Positions 22,800 through 34,967 are shown, counted from the first letter of the stretch. The stretch: 64,000 nucleotides of DNA from Panopea generosa (GCA_029582155.1 CM055896.1:26069184-26133183), one strand, 5' to 3'. Numbers and translations: made by a program. The notes: a model not told the origin generated them from the letters alone.

Positions 22800-23545
22800 T
22801 TAACACAAGCAGCGAGCCTTCCCTCAGGCCCTTTAGGCCTTTGATTTTTATCTGAAATTCAAGATGGCTGCCATTACTAAAAATAGTAAAAACTTAAAAA
22901 ATCTTCTCATGAACCGCCCAACAGATTTTGTAAATATTTGTGTAGTAATGATAACCAATTATAGTTCTATTAGATTTGTTCAAATGGTTACCCTGGGGTT
23001 AAAAATGATCCCACCCTGAAGGTTCAATTTATATGGGACACGTCATAATAAACATTTTTTTTAAAAAAAATGAACCGATTTTGCCTATATTTTCACAGAA
23101 GCATTGCTTGGTCAAGGAGGTTCAGATTTGTAAGGATGACTGGGTTTCACTGTCTTAAGGGGTCAGGAGGGGCCCCAAAAGGGTAAAAATTGGGAATTAC
23201 TAAAATCCTTTTCTTCAGAACCGGTCTGTCAAATTTGTTCATATTTGGCATAAATTAACTGTATTTGTAGGGGTTTTAATGAAGATAAGAATAAAGGGGC
23301 CCTGTAAGGGGACTTAAAATTTTAGATAGAGATACTATGAGAAAACAGAAAATTCTCATTTTTTCATCCATTTGGACAACATTATTGTTCAGTTTTAAGT
23401 CAGATTTGTTCATATTTGATATATATTATCCAAATGAGTATGGGTTTAAATTTTGTACAAATCAAAGGGCTTGTATTTATAGGGACACTATAAGGGGAAT
23501 TCAAGTTTATATAGGAATACTATGGGGAAACGGAAATTTCTATTT
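22800..23545 (+). repeat. Dispersed repeat C, copy 3
   Basis: Follows the 2A frame. Landmarks in order: CCTCAGGCCCTTTAGGCC, TTCAAGATGGCTGCCATTAC, CCCAACAGATTTT, TAGATTTGTTCAAATGGT, GTCAGGAGGGGCCCC and GGGGCCCTGTAAGGGGACTT. The same order is present twice or more in 58885-60575. The element class is unknown; it carries no protein. Confidence 0.75.
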
Positions 23546-23556
23546 TATTTCATCCA

Positions 23557-23612
23557 TTGACCGGAGATCAAACCCACCACTTTCTACATGCTAGGCGTAC
23601 ACTACCACTAGA
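23557..23612 (-). mobile_element. tRNA-Ala-like SINE head
   Basis: The minus strand reads TAGTGGTAGTGTACGC (A box), CCTAGCATGTAG (an Ala-type AGC anticodon arm) and GTGGGTTTGATCTCCGG (B box) in tRNA spacing. The acceptor 5' half is lost and the B box is degenerate, so it is a SINE-type relic and not a tRNA gene. It abuts the right end of repeat C copy 3. Confidence 0.6.
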
Positions 23613-24410
23613 ACTTTGCTGCTGATCTTAATTAGAGAAACAGAAAACAAAAATGGCCTAGTCCAATCTGACTCTTAGATGGGCATATTTTTTAAGGATA
23701 TGTTATGTGAACTATGGATGTTTGTTTCAAGTTATTTTCACTGCTGACACAATGGCATTTAGACTTTCTGTCACAATAGACTTTGTATTACTTGGTATTT
23801 CATTTTTGGCAAAGAAATTGGCATTAAATGATTTGACACCATCTGACAAACAGTGGGAAAACTCATTCAATTAAAGTTATGTGTATGCCACCATAGAAAA
23901 TGTTTAAATTGGAACTGGTGTTTACATAGACTTTTGCAGATTATGATCATTTCTATATTCATATCCATAGCGCGGATTTGTATACGTATTCAAATAATTA
24001 TAATCTGTATCACAAAATTTACTTGTCTAGATAATGTGGAAAAAAAGTGGTGACTTTTAAACATAAAAGTTTTTCGACATAAATAGAATAAAGTAGGCAG
24101 TGTTACGATCTGCTACAAGTTTATTAGGATTTCTTATTGGCTGATTTTTTTGTGTTGATAATTTATTCTTGACCGAGAGTATGCTTGTATGGTAATTTGG
24201 CTGTTTTCAACACCTTTTGCAATGGCCACAGTCATGGTGAATTGTATGTTTATCTTTTCCCTATAGAGGCGATAGCACCCTATTTTTCAATGAATCTTAA
24301 CCAAAATGTGTGCAGCAGTTATATAACCACAAAATCTCAAATGACTTTTTTTTTTTTAAAAAACGTTTTCTCTGAAAGTACAAGCCATAGACCTAGATCA
24401 TATTGCCAAA
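23613..24410. other. Intron 1, unassigned
   Basis: AT-rich sequence with no recognisable gene or repeat apart from homopolymer runs. Confidence 0.4.
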
Positions 24411-25026
24411 ACAGAATGCCTATAATATGTACTCACTGGCACCGTATTGCCAAAATAGTATGCCTATAATATATACTCACTGACACCGTAGTGCCAAAAC
24501 AGTATCCCTATAATATGTACTCACTGGCACCATATTGCCAAAACAGTATGCCTATAATATGTACTCACTGGCACCGTATTGCCAAAACAGTATACCTATA
24601 ATATGTACTTACTGGCACCGTATTGCCAAAACAGTATGCCTATAATATGTACTCACTGGCACCGTATTGCCAAAACAGTATACCTATAATATGTACTTAC
24701 TGGCACCGTATTGCCAAAACAGTATGCCTATAATATGTACTCACTGGCACCGTATTGCCAAAACAGTATCCCTATAATATGTACTCACTGGCCCCGTATT
24801 GCCATAACAGTATACCTATAATATATACTCACTGGCACTGTATTGCCAAAAAATATACCTATAATATGTACTCACTGGCACCGTATTGCCAAAAAATATA
24901 CCTTTAATATGTACTCACTGGCACCCTATCGCCAAAACAGTATGCTTATAATATATACTCACTGGCACTGTATTGCCAAAACAGTATGCCTATAATATGT
25001 ACTCACTGGCACCATATTGCCAAAAG
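24411..25026. repeat. Minisatellite, 44-bp unit, about 14 copies
   Basis: Tandem units reading TATTGCCAAAACAGTATGCC then TATAATATGTACTCACTGGC and ACCG, with few substitutions (CCC/ACC for GCC, TTAC for TCAC). Two units, around 24850-24900, have lost the CAG. It is intronic and non-coding. Confidence 0.93.
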
Positions 25027-25156
25027 AATATATTAAAAATGGCTATGTGCCTAGGTTAGACTAAAATAGATTTCTCACTTAGAATTACAACAAATTTTGT
25101 AAGGTATTAAATGTGTCACATGATTTCATTTTGATTTCAGTTTAATCAATTATGCA

Positions 25157-25370
25157 GGTTTACACATAGTAAAAATTGTTTCATCTTAGAAAGAGTTTGA
25201 ATGACGATGCAAAGGTCATCAAACAGTATTTAAGTACTGTCTATTTTAGAATGGGGATTTTGTTTCAAGTTTACCACTTCAATTTAGATATTGATTTTGT
25301 TACATTTCGGTAAATTTGACATACCAAACCATTTGAATTGTATTTATTAATGATAATAAAAATTCAGTAA
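25157..25370 (+). repeat. Dispersed repeat A, copy 2
   Basis: Counterpart of 4393-4600, same orientation, about four-fifths identical by eye. The shared segment begins near AAAATTGTTTCATCTTAGAA and continues through a TCAAACAGTATTTAAGTACT block to a TTTATTAATGATAATAA tail. Confidence 0.7.
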
Positions 25371-25474
25371 GAGAAAAATTTGTTAAAAATGTATGTTGTA
25401 TTGAGTTGTTTAGCGTCGCTTTCAACAATTTTTCAGTCATATCGCGACGGTGTGTACTTGACAGTATTGTAAGC

Positions 25475-25654
25475 GCTGTCACACTGGAGTATCATGCCAC
25501 AGACACATGGTATGATGCTCCACCCAGTCACATTATACTGACACCGGGCCAACCAGACCTAGAACCCTCCTCTAAATGCTGAGCGTCAAGCGAGAAAGCT
25601 TCTAGTACCATTTCTTTGGTATGACCTGGCCGGGGGGCACTAGACCACGCCGAT
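25475..25654. mobile_element. SINE-like dispersed element fragment
   Basis: A GC-richer island holding ATGGTATGATGCTCCACCCA, ACACCGGGCCAACCAGACCT, ATGCTGAGCGTCAAGCGAG and TTTGGTATGACCTGGCCGGG, then CACTAGACCACGCCGATG, which looks like the truncated rest of a tRNA-like head on the minus strand. From general familiarity, blocks like this recur in bivalve genomes. Only one copy is in this window, so the repeat call rests on memory and composition. Confidence 0.45.
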
Positions 25655-26684
25655 GTCTTATTGTATTGAGAAAAAGTTAAATTCATCACTAATAGCAATT
25701 AAAATGATAAAATGGCGTGATGAGTGGGGTACATTATACATGCATGGACATTATATTACAGTGTTTTGGTGATTGTAGAAGACGATTCTCGTGGCTTGTT
25801 GTTAAAGGCAAGTAATGGACTGTCATTTTGTATAGAGCAAAATAAGATTGCATACTGTATGGCTTGTGATGGTAAATGAGAACATGTAAAGATCCAGCAA
25901 TGAAAAAGATGTTTACATTCATAATAAAATTAGGGAATAAAATACTGTTTACAGGTAAATCTGATCTGGAGCTCTGATTTCAGTGAGTTTCTGAGATGTT
26001 TATGTAATTGTCGTTTAATTGGTATGTGGTCAGAAGATGACTGTGACTTAGGCCACTCGGCTGTACTGGACCCTCGGTTTTAACAATTTACACCTTATTA
26101 CTGGCAGTGTGTGTTTTATGACATTTTACACAATGTAAATTTTGGATTGTCATGGCCCAAATACCTCCCCTAACGCAATTGAAAAAGGCTTTGTGTCCAG
26201 AGGTCATTGTCATTATTTGCAGGTAGACAATAATCTATTGCCCAGATATGTTAAAATTTAATAACCCTTTTTTTAAAAACACAAAACATATAGTTTAGAA
26301 GACCTACATTAAATCTTCTTTCATCTGCGTTTTGTGTTCTAGTGCCTTTTTATTGCTTTACAAGATTAACCATTGTAAAAATAATTTAGTTTGTAAACAT
26401 ATCCATACTAAACCTGCAGTGACTGGCCTTATTTATTATATGTTTGCTGTCAGAGAGCCAGGTCATTGTGTTAGTTAACTGAATTTTAATCCTTAAAATA
26501 CATGTACATGTATCTTTACTATAAGAAGTGTACTTTGTTATAATAGCTGGTGTTAAATCAATGTTCAATTGTATTTCATTCATTTACATTCTTTGTCCCA
26601 CAGGCAGCATTATTTAGGTCAACAGTTTTTATGTTTGTTGTTCATCTGTTGTAAACTTTGGCTTCAAATGACTAGAACAACCGC
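25655..26684. other. Intron 1, unassigned
   Basis: AT-rich intron. Nothing beyond short unremarkable open frames on both strands. Confidence 0.4.
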
Positions 26685-26860
26685 AGCTGTGGTCTTCGAG
26701 CAGAGCGTCCACCTCGCATTTGGAAGGTCATGGGTTCAATCCCCAGTTGGGTCAAACCAGACTTGAAAAATGAAACTAGGTGTTTACTCACTTGGCCCCT
26801 CCAGTATTTAGAGGATGTTGTAGGTGTGGTCAGCAGGTGTCAGTGGTTTCATTGAATATA
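26685..26860 (+). mobile_element. tRNA-derived SINE
   Basis: 26685-26757 is tRNA-like on the plus strand: GAGCAGAGCGTCCACCTCGC, TTTGGAAGGTC, then the B box GGGTTCAATCCCC at 26731-26743. It is followed by an unrelated body with TAGGTGTTTACTCACTTGGC and ATGTTGTAGGTGTGGTCAGC. The tRNA half most resembles Ser/Leu-type layouts but lacks a clean A box and acceptor pairing. A head-plus-body arrangement is what SINEs show. Confidence 0.55.
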
Positions 26861-27680
26861 ACCACAATATCTTGGAAATTTTTTGAAATGGCCATATTCA
26901 ATCACAAATGTCACCCCACCACAAGGCCTATTACACACATTTTAATGGAGGTCTCCTGAAAGCTTTGTGTAAGTCGGGTCCTGGGGTCAAATTTGGAGCC
27001 ACCAGTTCACAGGAGTCCTTATTTTCTGTAGAGTTATATACTGAAAACATTAACAATTTTGTTCAGGCATACTAGCACCTCCATCTGCCATTGAAACTTG
27101 CCTAGCAGATATATACATGTAACTGCAAGAGCTTGAATAAACACTTGAACCAGCGTGATTCGATTACAAATGTATGACATTCTCACTGCGTTGTCACTAC
27201 TTTCTTGCTATATCAATTGAGTTGTCACCATGCCACACTTGTGCTATGACCATGGTATGTCCATGTGACATAGAAGACTGCATTACATTGTTAATACGTT
27301 CTTTCGGGGCTTACTACGTCTGGTATGTTTGCAGCAGGTTCTCACCGCGCCAATGTCACGGTCAGAGAATTGAGTATAATTACTGGATCCAATCCCTGAC
27401 ACCATCACTTCTGTTTCAACCATGGTACCTTGGATATGGACAGATCTGATGTAGATATGGAAACAAGAAAGCTTTTAGAACGAATGAAAAAATGCATTGC
27501 GTTGTGCAGCCCTTGTTGAGATCTGATTGTTTGTTGTAAGAATGTAGTAAGGAAGTAGTAAGAATGCATTGGACATGGTGTGTGTGCGGTAAGAAAACAA
27601 TGTGGACATATTAGACAATAAGTTGGTGAGAATAACACATTTTTTCATTTTGACTGCTTTCCACGCTGTGTGGTCTCCAT
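26861..27680. other. Intron 1, unassigned
   Basis: No gene or clear repeat seen. The 27174-27449 plus and 27405-27638 minus frames overlap each other and show no domain. Confidence 0.4.
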
Positions 27681-29342
27681 GGTCTTAGTCTGAGTGTGAG
27701 GGGGGCATTAAGGATGTTGGCTAAGTCTGAGTGTGAGGGGGCATTAAGGATGTTGGCTTAGTCTGAGTGTGAGGGGTGCATTTAGGATGTTGGCTTAGTC
27801 TGAGTGTTAGGGGGGCATTTAGGATGTTGGCTTTGTCTGAGTGTGAGGGGGGCATTAAGGATGTTGGCTTAGTCTGAGTGTGAGGGTGGCATTTAGGATG
27901 TTGGCTTGGTCTGAGTGTGAGGGGTCATTAAGGATGTTGGCTTAGTCTGAGTGTGAGGGGGGCATTAAGGATGTTGGCTTAGTCTGAGTGTGAGGGGGGC
28001 ATTAAGGATGTTGGCTTAGTCTGAGTGTGAGGGGGGCATTTAGGATGTTGGCTTAGTCTGAGTGTGAGAGGGGCATTAAGGATGTTGGCTTAGTCTGAGT
28101 GTGAGGGGGGCATTTAGGATGTTGGCTTGGTCTGAGTGTGAGGGGGGCATTAAAGATGTTGGCTTTGTCTGAGTGTGAGGGGGCATTAAGGATGTTGGCT
28201 TAGTCTGAGTGTGAGGGGGCATTAAGGATGTTGGCTTTGTCTGAGTGTGAGGGGGGCATTTAGGATGTTGGCTAAGTCTGAGTGTGAGAGGGGCATTAAG
28301 GATGTTGGCTTAGTCTGAGTGTGAAGGGGGCATTAAGGATGTTGGCTTAGTCTGAGTGTGAGGGGGACATTTAGGATGTTGGCTTAGTCTGAGTGTGAGG
28401 GGGCATTAAGGATGTTGGCTAAGTCTGAGTGTGAGGGGGGCATTAAGAATGTTGGCTTAGTCTGAGTGTGAGGGGCATTAAGGATGTTGGCTTAGTCTGA
28501 GTGTGAAGGGGGCATTTAGGATGTTGGCTTAATCTGAGTGTGAGGGGGCATTAAGGATGTTGGCTTAGTCTGAGTGTGAGGGTGGCATTAAGGATGTTGG
28601 CTTAGTCTGAGTGCGAGGGGGCAATGGGTGTTAGCTTAGTCTGAGTGTGAGGGGGGGCATTTAGGATGTTGACTTGGTCTGAGTGTGAGGGGGGGCATTT
28701 AGGATGTTGGCTTAGTCTCAGTGCGATGGGGGCATTAAGGATGTTGGCTTAGTCTGAGTGTGAGAGGGGCATTAAAGATGTTGGCTTAGTCTGAGTGTGA
28801 GGGGGCATTAAGGATGTTGGCTTAATCTGAGTGTGAGGGGGGCATTTAGGATGTTGGCTTGGTCTGAGTGTGAGGGGGGCATTAAGGATGTTGGCTAAGT
28901 CTGAGTGTTTGGGGGCATTAAGGATGTTGGCTTAGTCTGAGTGTGAGGGGGCATTAAGGATTTTGGCTTAATCTGAGTGTGAGGGGGGCATTTAGGATTT
29001 TGGCTTAATCTGAGTGTGAGGGGGGCATTTAGGATGTTGCTTGGTCTGAGTGTGAGGGGGGGGGGGGCATTTAGGATGTTGGCTTGGTCTGAGTGTGACG
29101 GGGGCATTTAGGATGTTGGCTTAGTCTGAGTGTGAGCGGGTCATTAAGGATGTTTGCTTAGTCTGAGTGTGAAGGGGGCATTAAAGATGTTGGCTTAGTC
29201 TGAGTGTGAGGGGGCCATTAAAGATGTTGGCTTAGTCTGAGTGTGAGGGGGGCATTCAGGATGTTGGCTTGGTCTGAGTGTGAGGGGGGCATTAAGGATT
29301 TTGGCTTGGTCTGAGTATGAGGGGGGCATTAAGGATGTTGGC
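27681..29342. repeat. Minisatellite, about 36-bp unit, about 46 copies
   Basis: Units read GATGTTGGCTTAGTCTGAGT then GTGAGGGGGGCATTAAG. The length varies between 34 and 40 bp, chiefly through the number of G in the G run, and CATTTAG alternates with CATTAAG. The G run slips freely (4 to 10 G). It is intronic and non-coding. Confidence 0.93.
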
Positions 29343-30009
29343 GCATCAAAATGAAAGTAATTAGATTTTTTTTAAATTCAGTTAAAAATGATATTTATTA
29401 TTATCTAAGATGGAAATGATCATAAAAAAAGTATGCTGCCACTCATTTTTGTGTTATTTCATTTGTAGCAATTCTGATCGCCTATCCTCCGTTGTGAATT
29501 TTTTGTTGTTTGCACTCTAGCACCCACATATGTCTTTGGATCTTCATTAAACTTATATAGTAGTTATATAACCATAATATCTTATACACAGACAGCATGA
29601 AAAATATACACAAGGGTTCTCTTTTAGCAAGCAAACTGATAAAATTGCAAAGTGGGTAGGGTACATATACATGCTCACTTGCTAACTTTTCAAGTTTTGT
29701 ATGCCTTACACTCTTCTTGTTTTTGAGTATTTTACAATAGTTGAGAGTGCTGTCCTTGCATAGTTGAGAGTGCTGTCCTTGCAACAGATCTTGCTTAATA
29801 GGAATACTATGGGAAATTGGGTAATTCTTATTTTCAGCAGTAGTTTTAATAATCTTTGGATCTGATGCATTGCAGGAAGTCTTGTAGTAATTTAGATTGC
29901 ATTCTCTAAAAGGGCTAAAATATCTCTTAGGGACCAGCAGAAACCACGGAAGGTATGAAATCTGTGAAAATTTACTGTTGAGTGAAAAAATGCTTTGTGT
30001 GTATTTCAG
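29343..30009. other. End of intron 1
   Basis: AT-rich. A 20-bp direct repeat, TAGTTGAGAGTGCTGTCCTT, occurs twice at about 29738-29780. The intron ends TTTGTGTGTATTTCAG at 30009. Confidence 0.6.
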
Positions 30010-30135
30010 CACTGCTGATAGCTGTGAACTGTATCAACGTGAAATGGGTAACCAAGCTACAGGTGGTGATCACAATCAGTAAACTGATAGCTCTCCTTAC
30101 CATCATTATCATCGGCTTCTACTTCATTATCAAAG
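30010..30135 (+). CDS. SLC7A: SLC7/LAT-type transporter, coding exon 2
   Basis: 126 bp, phase 1 to phase 1. It encodes the end of Thr 162 through Lys 203 and the first base of Gly 204: TLLIAVNCINVKW (TM4), then KLQVVITISKLIAL and the strongly hydrophobic LTIIIIGFYFII (TM5). The join from exon 1 gives AKLLGALIT-TLLIAVNCINVKW, which has the layout of LAT-type light chains at this place. The acceptor is TATTTCAG/CA, the donor CAAAG/GTAAG. An in-frame ATG at 29982 is intronic and not a start. Confidence 0.94.
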
Positions 30136-30339
30136 GTAAGTTTGACAGAATAAGGAAATGTTGAATTGTCATATTTTAGAAGTTTATGTTGTTAAGCCCA
30201 ATATTAAATCGGACAGTATGTACGTTCGAAAGCTTTTCCAGAGCACAACATCAAATCCGTTACCAGTAACTTCAAGAAACTTTGCGCACATGTCAACCTA
30301 GTGATCTAGTCATAGTGTCTTTTACGGAGAAGTTTTCAT

Positions 30340-30550
30340 TTTAAGCTTTTCTTTTTGAAAAACAAAACAAAGAGTTATTGTCATGATCCTGGCGTCGTCA
30401 TTGTCTGCTGGTTAAAGTTTTATGTTTAGCTCAGCTTTTTCACTCTTTCTGAACAAACTACCTAAATTATAGTGACTAAACTTCATAAACACATTCATAT
30501 CGTGTTATACAATGTATATAGCTAAGATACCTACATTTCCATACTTTGGG
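30340..30550 (+). repeat. Dispersed repeat F, copy 1
   Basis: Similar to 33130-33330, same orientation: TTATTGTCATGATCCTGGCG(TC), TTAAAGTTTTATGTTTAGCT, CTGAACAAACT and AAACACATTCATAT. One copy lies in intron 2 and one in intron 3. Confidence 0.6.
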
Positions 30551-30584
30551 CTCTAAAACTATTTTTACATTTTTACATTTTTTA

Positions 30585-32540
30585 TTATCCATGCCCCCCC
30601 CCCCCCCCCCCCCCAATTTTTTTGGGAGCATACAGTAATCGCAGCATCTATCCGTCCGTCCATCCGATATTTCGTGTCCTACCTGCAACTTTGTCATGCA
30701 AAGATGGATTTTAGTGATACTTGCTACAAATGATCAACATAACATGAAGACGTGCCACAAGTAAAACCAACATCCGTACCTCAAAGGTCAAGGTCACAAT
30801 AATTTGAGTTTGTTTGACAACTCTTTCAGTCTGTGTGAGATTTTATGTCTGGCCTGTAACTTTGTCATGCATAGATGGATTTTAATGATTTCTGCTACAA
30901 ATGATAACCATAACATGACGACGTGTCACGAGTAAGACCCACACCTGTCGCTCAAAGATCAAGGTTACAATTTGAGTTTGTTTGACAACACTTTCAGTTT
31001 GTGTGAGATTTCGTGTCCGACCTGTAACTTTGTCATGCATAGATGGATTTTATAAATACTTGCTACAGATGATCAACATAACATGATGACGTGTCACGTG
31101 TTACACCCAGAATTCCACTTCAAATGTCAAGGTCACAATTTAACTTTGATGACACTTTCAGTCTGATTGAGATTTTGTGTTCGGTCTGTAACTTTGTCAC
31201 CTATTGATGAATTTCAAAAACACTTTGCTCAGTTCATCAGCATGACATTACAATGTGTCATGTGTAAGACCCACATGTGTACCTCACAGGTCAAGGTCAC
31301 ACTTTGAGTTTGTTTGACAACACTTTCAATCTGTGTGAGATTTTGTGTCTGGCCTGTAACTTTGTCATGCAAAGAAAGAAATTGTTAATACTAGCTACAA
31401 TTGATTAACATAACATGACGATTTGTAGCCCGTTACATCCAGACTCCCACTTCAAAGGTCACGGTCACAATTTAACTTTGTTTGATGACACTTTCAGTCG
31501 GATTGAGATTCCGTGTCCAGTCTGTTACTTAGTCACCTAATTTCAAAAATAAATTTATAAATTTCAAAAAAAATAAATTTATAATTTCAAAAACACTTAG
31601 CTCAATTTATCAGCATGACGTGACAACATGTCACATGTAAGACTCACATGCGTACCTCAAAGGTCAAGGGCACACTTTGAGTTTGTTTGACAACACTTTT
31701 TTTTTATGTGAGATTTCATGTCTGGCCATTAACTTTGCCGTTCTTGCTGCAAATGATCAACATAACATGACGATGTGTTGCACTTAATACCCAGACTCCC
31801 ACTTCAAAGGTCAAGGTCACAATTTAACTTTGACAACACTTTGAGTCATTTTGAGATTTCTTGTCAGGTCTGTAACTTTGTCATCTATGGATAAATTTTA
31901 AAAACACTTGGCTCAGTTGATCAACATGACATAATTAAGTGTCATATGTAAGACCCAGAACCTTTCCTCGAAGGTCAAGGTCACACTTTCAATTTGTTTG
32001 ATATTGCATGTCTTGTATGTGACTTTGTCTTTAACTTAGCTCAATTTATCAAGATGACATGACGACGTGTCATAAGTAAGACCTAGCCCCGTACCTCAAA
32101 GGTCAAGGTCACACTTTTAGTGTGTATGACAACACTTTGAATCTGTTTGAGATTTCAAGTCCGACCTTTATCATACATGAATGAATTTCAAAAACACTTG
32201 ACTCAATTTATCAATTGATCAACAATTGATCTGTAACTTTGTCTTTCATTTAGGGATTTTGGAATAGCTTGACACAAGTGATCATCATGTCATGATGATG
32301 TTTGACCTGCAATTAACTGTTGAAATACCCAGACCATTACATCAGATGTCAAGGTCAAGGTTACACAAAGGTCAAGGTCACGCTTTAAACAACAAAAAAC
32401 ATGAAATTGCATGTCTAGTCTGAAACATCAGTTCATTACTCTTGATATTCATGGATACGTTGCTACCTTTTATAACATATATTGTTATTTTCACAAATCA
32501 TTTGGGGAGCATTCGACACTCACTAGTGACATTTGTTGTT
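30585..32540 (+). repeat. Dispersed repeat E (GTCAAGGTCAC family), copy 1
   Basis: Starts with TTATCCATGCCCCC followed by a 20-plus C run, then CAGTAATCGCAGCATCTATC and CCGTCCATCCG. It continues as degenerate internal repeats of about 170 bp, each with GGCCTGTAACTTTGTCATGC, ATGGATTT, ATGATCAACATAACATGACG and AAAGGTCAAGGTCAC. It ends near CATTTGGGGAGCATTCGACA then CTCACTAGTGACATTTGTTG. Two more copies with the same ends are at 35127 and 62727. No coding capacity; element class unknown. Confidence 0.8.
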
Positions 32541-32898
32541 TAGCTCAGGTTTAATTTTTTTTAAGATTGCGTTCTGGACAGAATACCGTAAACTAAGCAA
32601 TATTTTCATGTTGATTTTATCTTTTGTTGAAAGCATCAAAGGCAGAGTGTCAAATTAATGTGTCCTTGCTTTATGTCCTTGAACTCAGATGACCATTAAG
32701 GTCCACTGGCCTCTTCTCTTACAGTCAGTTTGTATTTTCACAATTTTTCAGTTTTATTTTTAAACCCTGTACTTGAGGGAAATGTAGCTTGTTTGGGTGT
32801 CAATTTAAAAATATCTAAATAAATTGTATGCAGGATATTGAAGTAATATTGTTGTAAAAGTGTGCATATCTGTGAAAAGTATATATGTTCTACTTCAG

Positions 32899-32998
32899 GA
32901 GAGACTGAAAGTTTTCAGAACAGTTTTGAGGACAGTGATACCAGTGCTGGAGCCATAGCTCTCTCATTTTACTCTGGATTTTGGGCATACAGTGGATG
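32899..32998 (+). CDS. SLC7A: SLC7/LAT-type transporter, coding exon 3
   Basis: 100 bp, phase 1 to phase 2. It encodes the rest of Gly 204 through Gly 236 and two bases of Trp 237. ETESFQNSFED is the extracellular loop after TM5 with the N-(S/F)-F-E pattern of this family. AGAIALSFYSGFWAYSGW is TM6 with the F-W-A-Y-x-G-W segment (231-237) that lines the substrate site. The acceptor is TACTTCAG/GA, the donor GGATG/GTAATA. Confidence 0.93.
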
Positions 32999-33129
32999 GT
33001 AATATTTGAATTCTAATGTTTAGCTCAACTTTGAAGAAAAGGGGAGCTATTGTACTTACTTTGGCGATGACATTGTGTTTTAAGCATGCTTAGATCTTAG
33101 TTATCTTGTCAGTTTCCGTTTCATTAGCT

Positions 33130-33330
33130 AATCTTTTTGAGAGAAAAAAAAAGAAGAGCTATTATCATGACCCTGGCGTCTTCGTTGTCATTGTTGTTGT
33201 CATCTGCTGCTTAAAGTTTTATGTTTAGCTAAGCTTTTCTCTGTTTCTGAACAAGCTTCAAAAGGTGTCTAAACTTCAAAAACACATTCATATTATATTA
33301 TAAAAAACAATGGATATAGCTAACTTCATG
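33130..33330 (+). repeat. Dispersed repeat F, copy 2
   Basis: Counterpart of 30340-30550 with CTATTATCATGACCCTGGCG, TTAAAGTTTTATGTTTAGCT and AAACACATTCATATTAT. Confidence 0.6.
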
Positions 33331-33333
33331 ATT

Positions 33334-34967
33334 TTGTAATGGTCATATTCATCACATGCTTTTTTGCCTTGCTTATGATCAGATTTATTACATGCTTTGT
33401 TGCCATGGTAATGATCAGATTTATCATATGCTTTGTTGCCTTTGTAATGGTCAGATTCATTACAAGCTTTGTTGCCTTGGTAATGATCAGATTCATCACA
33501 TGCTTTGTTGCCTTCATAATGGTCAGATTCATTACAAGCTATGTTGCCTTAGTAATGACCAGATTCATCACATGCTTTGTTGCCTTCATAATGGTCAGAT
33601 TCATTACACGCTTTGTTGCCTTAATAATGACCAGATTCATCACATGCTTTGTTGCCGTGGTAATGATTGGATTCATCACATATTTTGTTGTATTAATGAC
33701 CAGATTCATTACATGCTCTGGTGCATTGGTAATGATCAGATTCGTTACATGCTCTGTTGCCTTGGTAATGATCAGATTCATCACATGCTTTATTGCCGTG
33801 ATAATGGTCAGATTCATCACATGCTTTGTTGCCTTGGTAATTATCAGATTCATCACATACTTTGTTGCCTCGGTAATGGTCAGATTCATAACAAGCTTTG
33901 TTGCCTTAGAAATGGCCAGATTCATCACATGCTTTGTTGCCTTGGTAAAGACCAGATTCATCACATGCTTTGCTGCCTTAGTAATGACCAGATTCATTAC
34001 GTGCTTTGTTGCATTGGTAATAATTAGATTCATTACATACTCTGTTGCCTTGGTAATGGTCAGATTATTCACATGCTCTGTTGCCTTGGTAATGATCAGA
34101 TTTATCACATGCTTTATTGCCGTGGTAATTGTCAGATTGATCACATGCTTTGTTGCCTTGGTAATGACCAGATTCATCAATGCTTTGTTGCCTTAGTAAT
34201 GACCAGATTCATTACATGCTGTGTTGCTTGGGTAATGATCAGATTCATTACATGCTCTGTTTCTTGGTAATGGTCAGATTTTTCACATGCTCTGTTGCTT
34301 TGGTAATGATCAGATTCATCACATGCTTTGTTGCCTTGGTAATGGTCAGATTCATTACATGCTCTATTGCCTTATTAATGACCACATTCATTACATGCTT
34401 TGTTGCCTTGGTAATGATCAGATTCTTTACATGCCCTATTGCCTTGGTAATGGTCAGATTCATGACATGCTTTGTGCCTTAATAATGGTCAGATTCATCA
34501 CATGCATTGTTGCCTTGGTAATGTTTAGATTCATAACATGCTTTGTTGCCTTGGTAATGATTGGATTCATTACATGCTCTGTTGCCTTGGTAATGGTCAG
34601 AATTATTACATGCTTTATTGCATTGGTAATGATCAGATTCATTACATGCTTTGTTGCTTTGGTAATAACCAGATTCATCACATGCTTTGTGGCCTTGGTC
34701 ATGGTCAGATTCATTTACATGCTCTGTTGCCTTGGTAATGGTCAGATTCATCTCATGCTTTGTTGCCTTAATAATGGTCATATTCATTACATGCTTGTTG
34801 CTTTGGTAATGGTCAGATTCATTACAAGATTTGTTGCTTTGGTAATGACCAGATTCATCACATGCTTTGTTGCCTAAGTATTGATCAGATTCATTACATG
34901 CTTTGTTGCCTTAGTAATGGTCAGATTCATGACATGCTTTGTTGCCTTGGTAATGATCAGATTTATT
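33334..34967. repeat. Minisatellite, 36-bp unit, about 45 copies
   Basis: Units read TTCATCACATGCTTTGTTGC then CTTGGTAATGATCAGA, with TTCATTACA and GGTCAGA variants. The period is a multiple of three, so long frames open on both strands (for example 285 codons at 33339-34196, read as repeats of MIRFITCFVALV). Openness on both strands and one-base indels that shift the frame argue against coding. It lies in intron 3 about 340 bp after the exon 3 donor. Confidence 0.94.

Noticed and set aside
27681-29342. CRISPR-like appearance of regular 36-bp repeats
   Set aside because: No unique spacers separate the units and the genome is animal; this is a head-to-tail minisatellite.
29982-30164. Small gene starting at ATG 29982
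   Set aside because: The frame is transporter exon 2 read through from the intron; splice sites at 30009 and 30136 define the coding part.
33334-34967. A 285-codon hydrophobic repeat frame at 33339-34196
   Set aside because: Same cause, period 36; several overlapping frames are open at once and no splice sites or start context support a gene.
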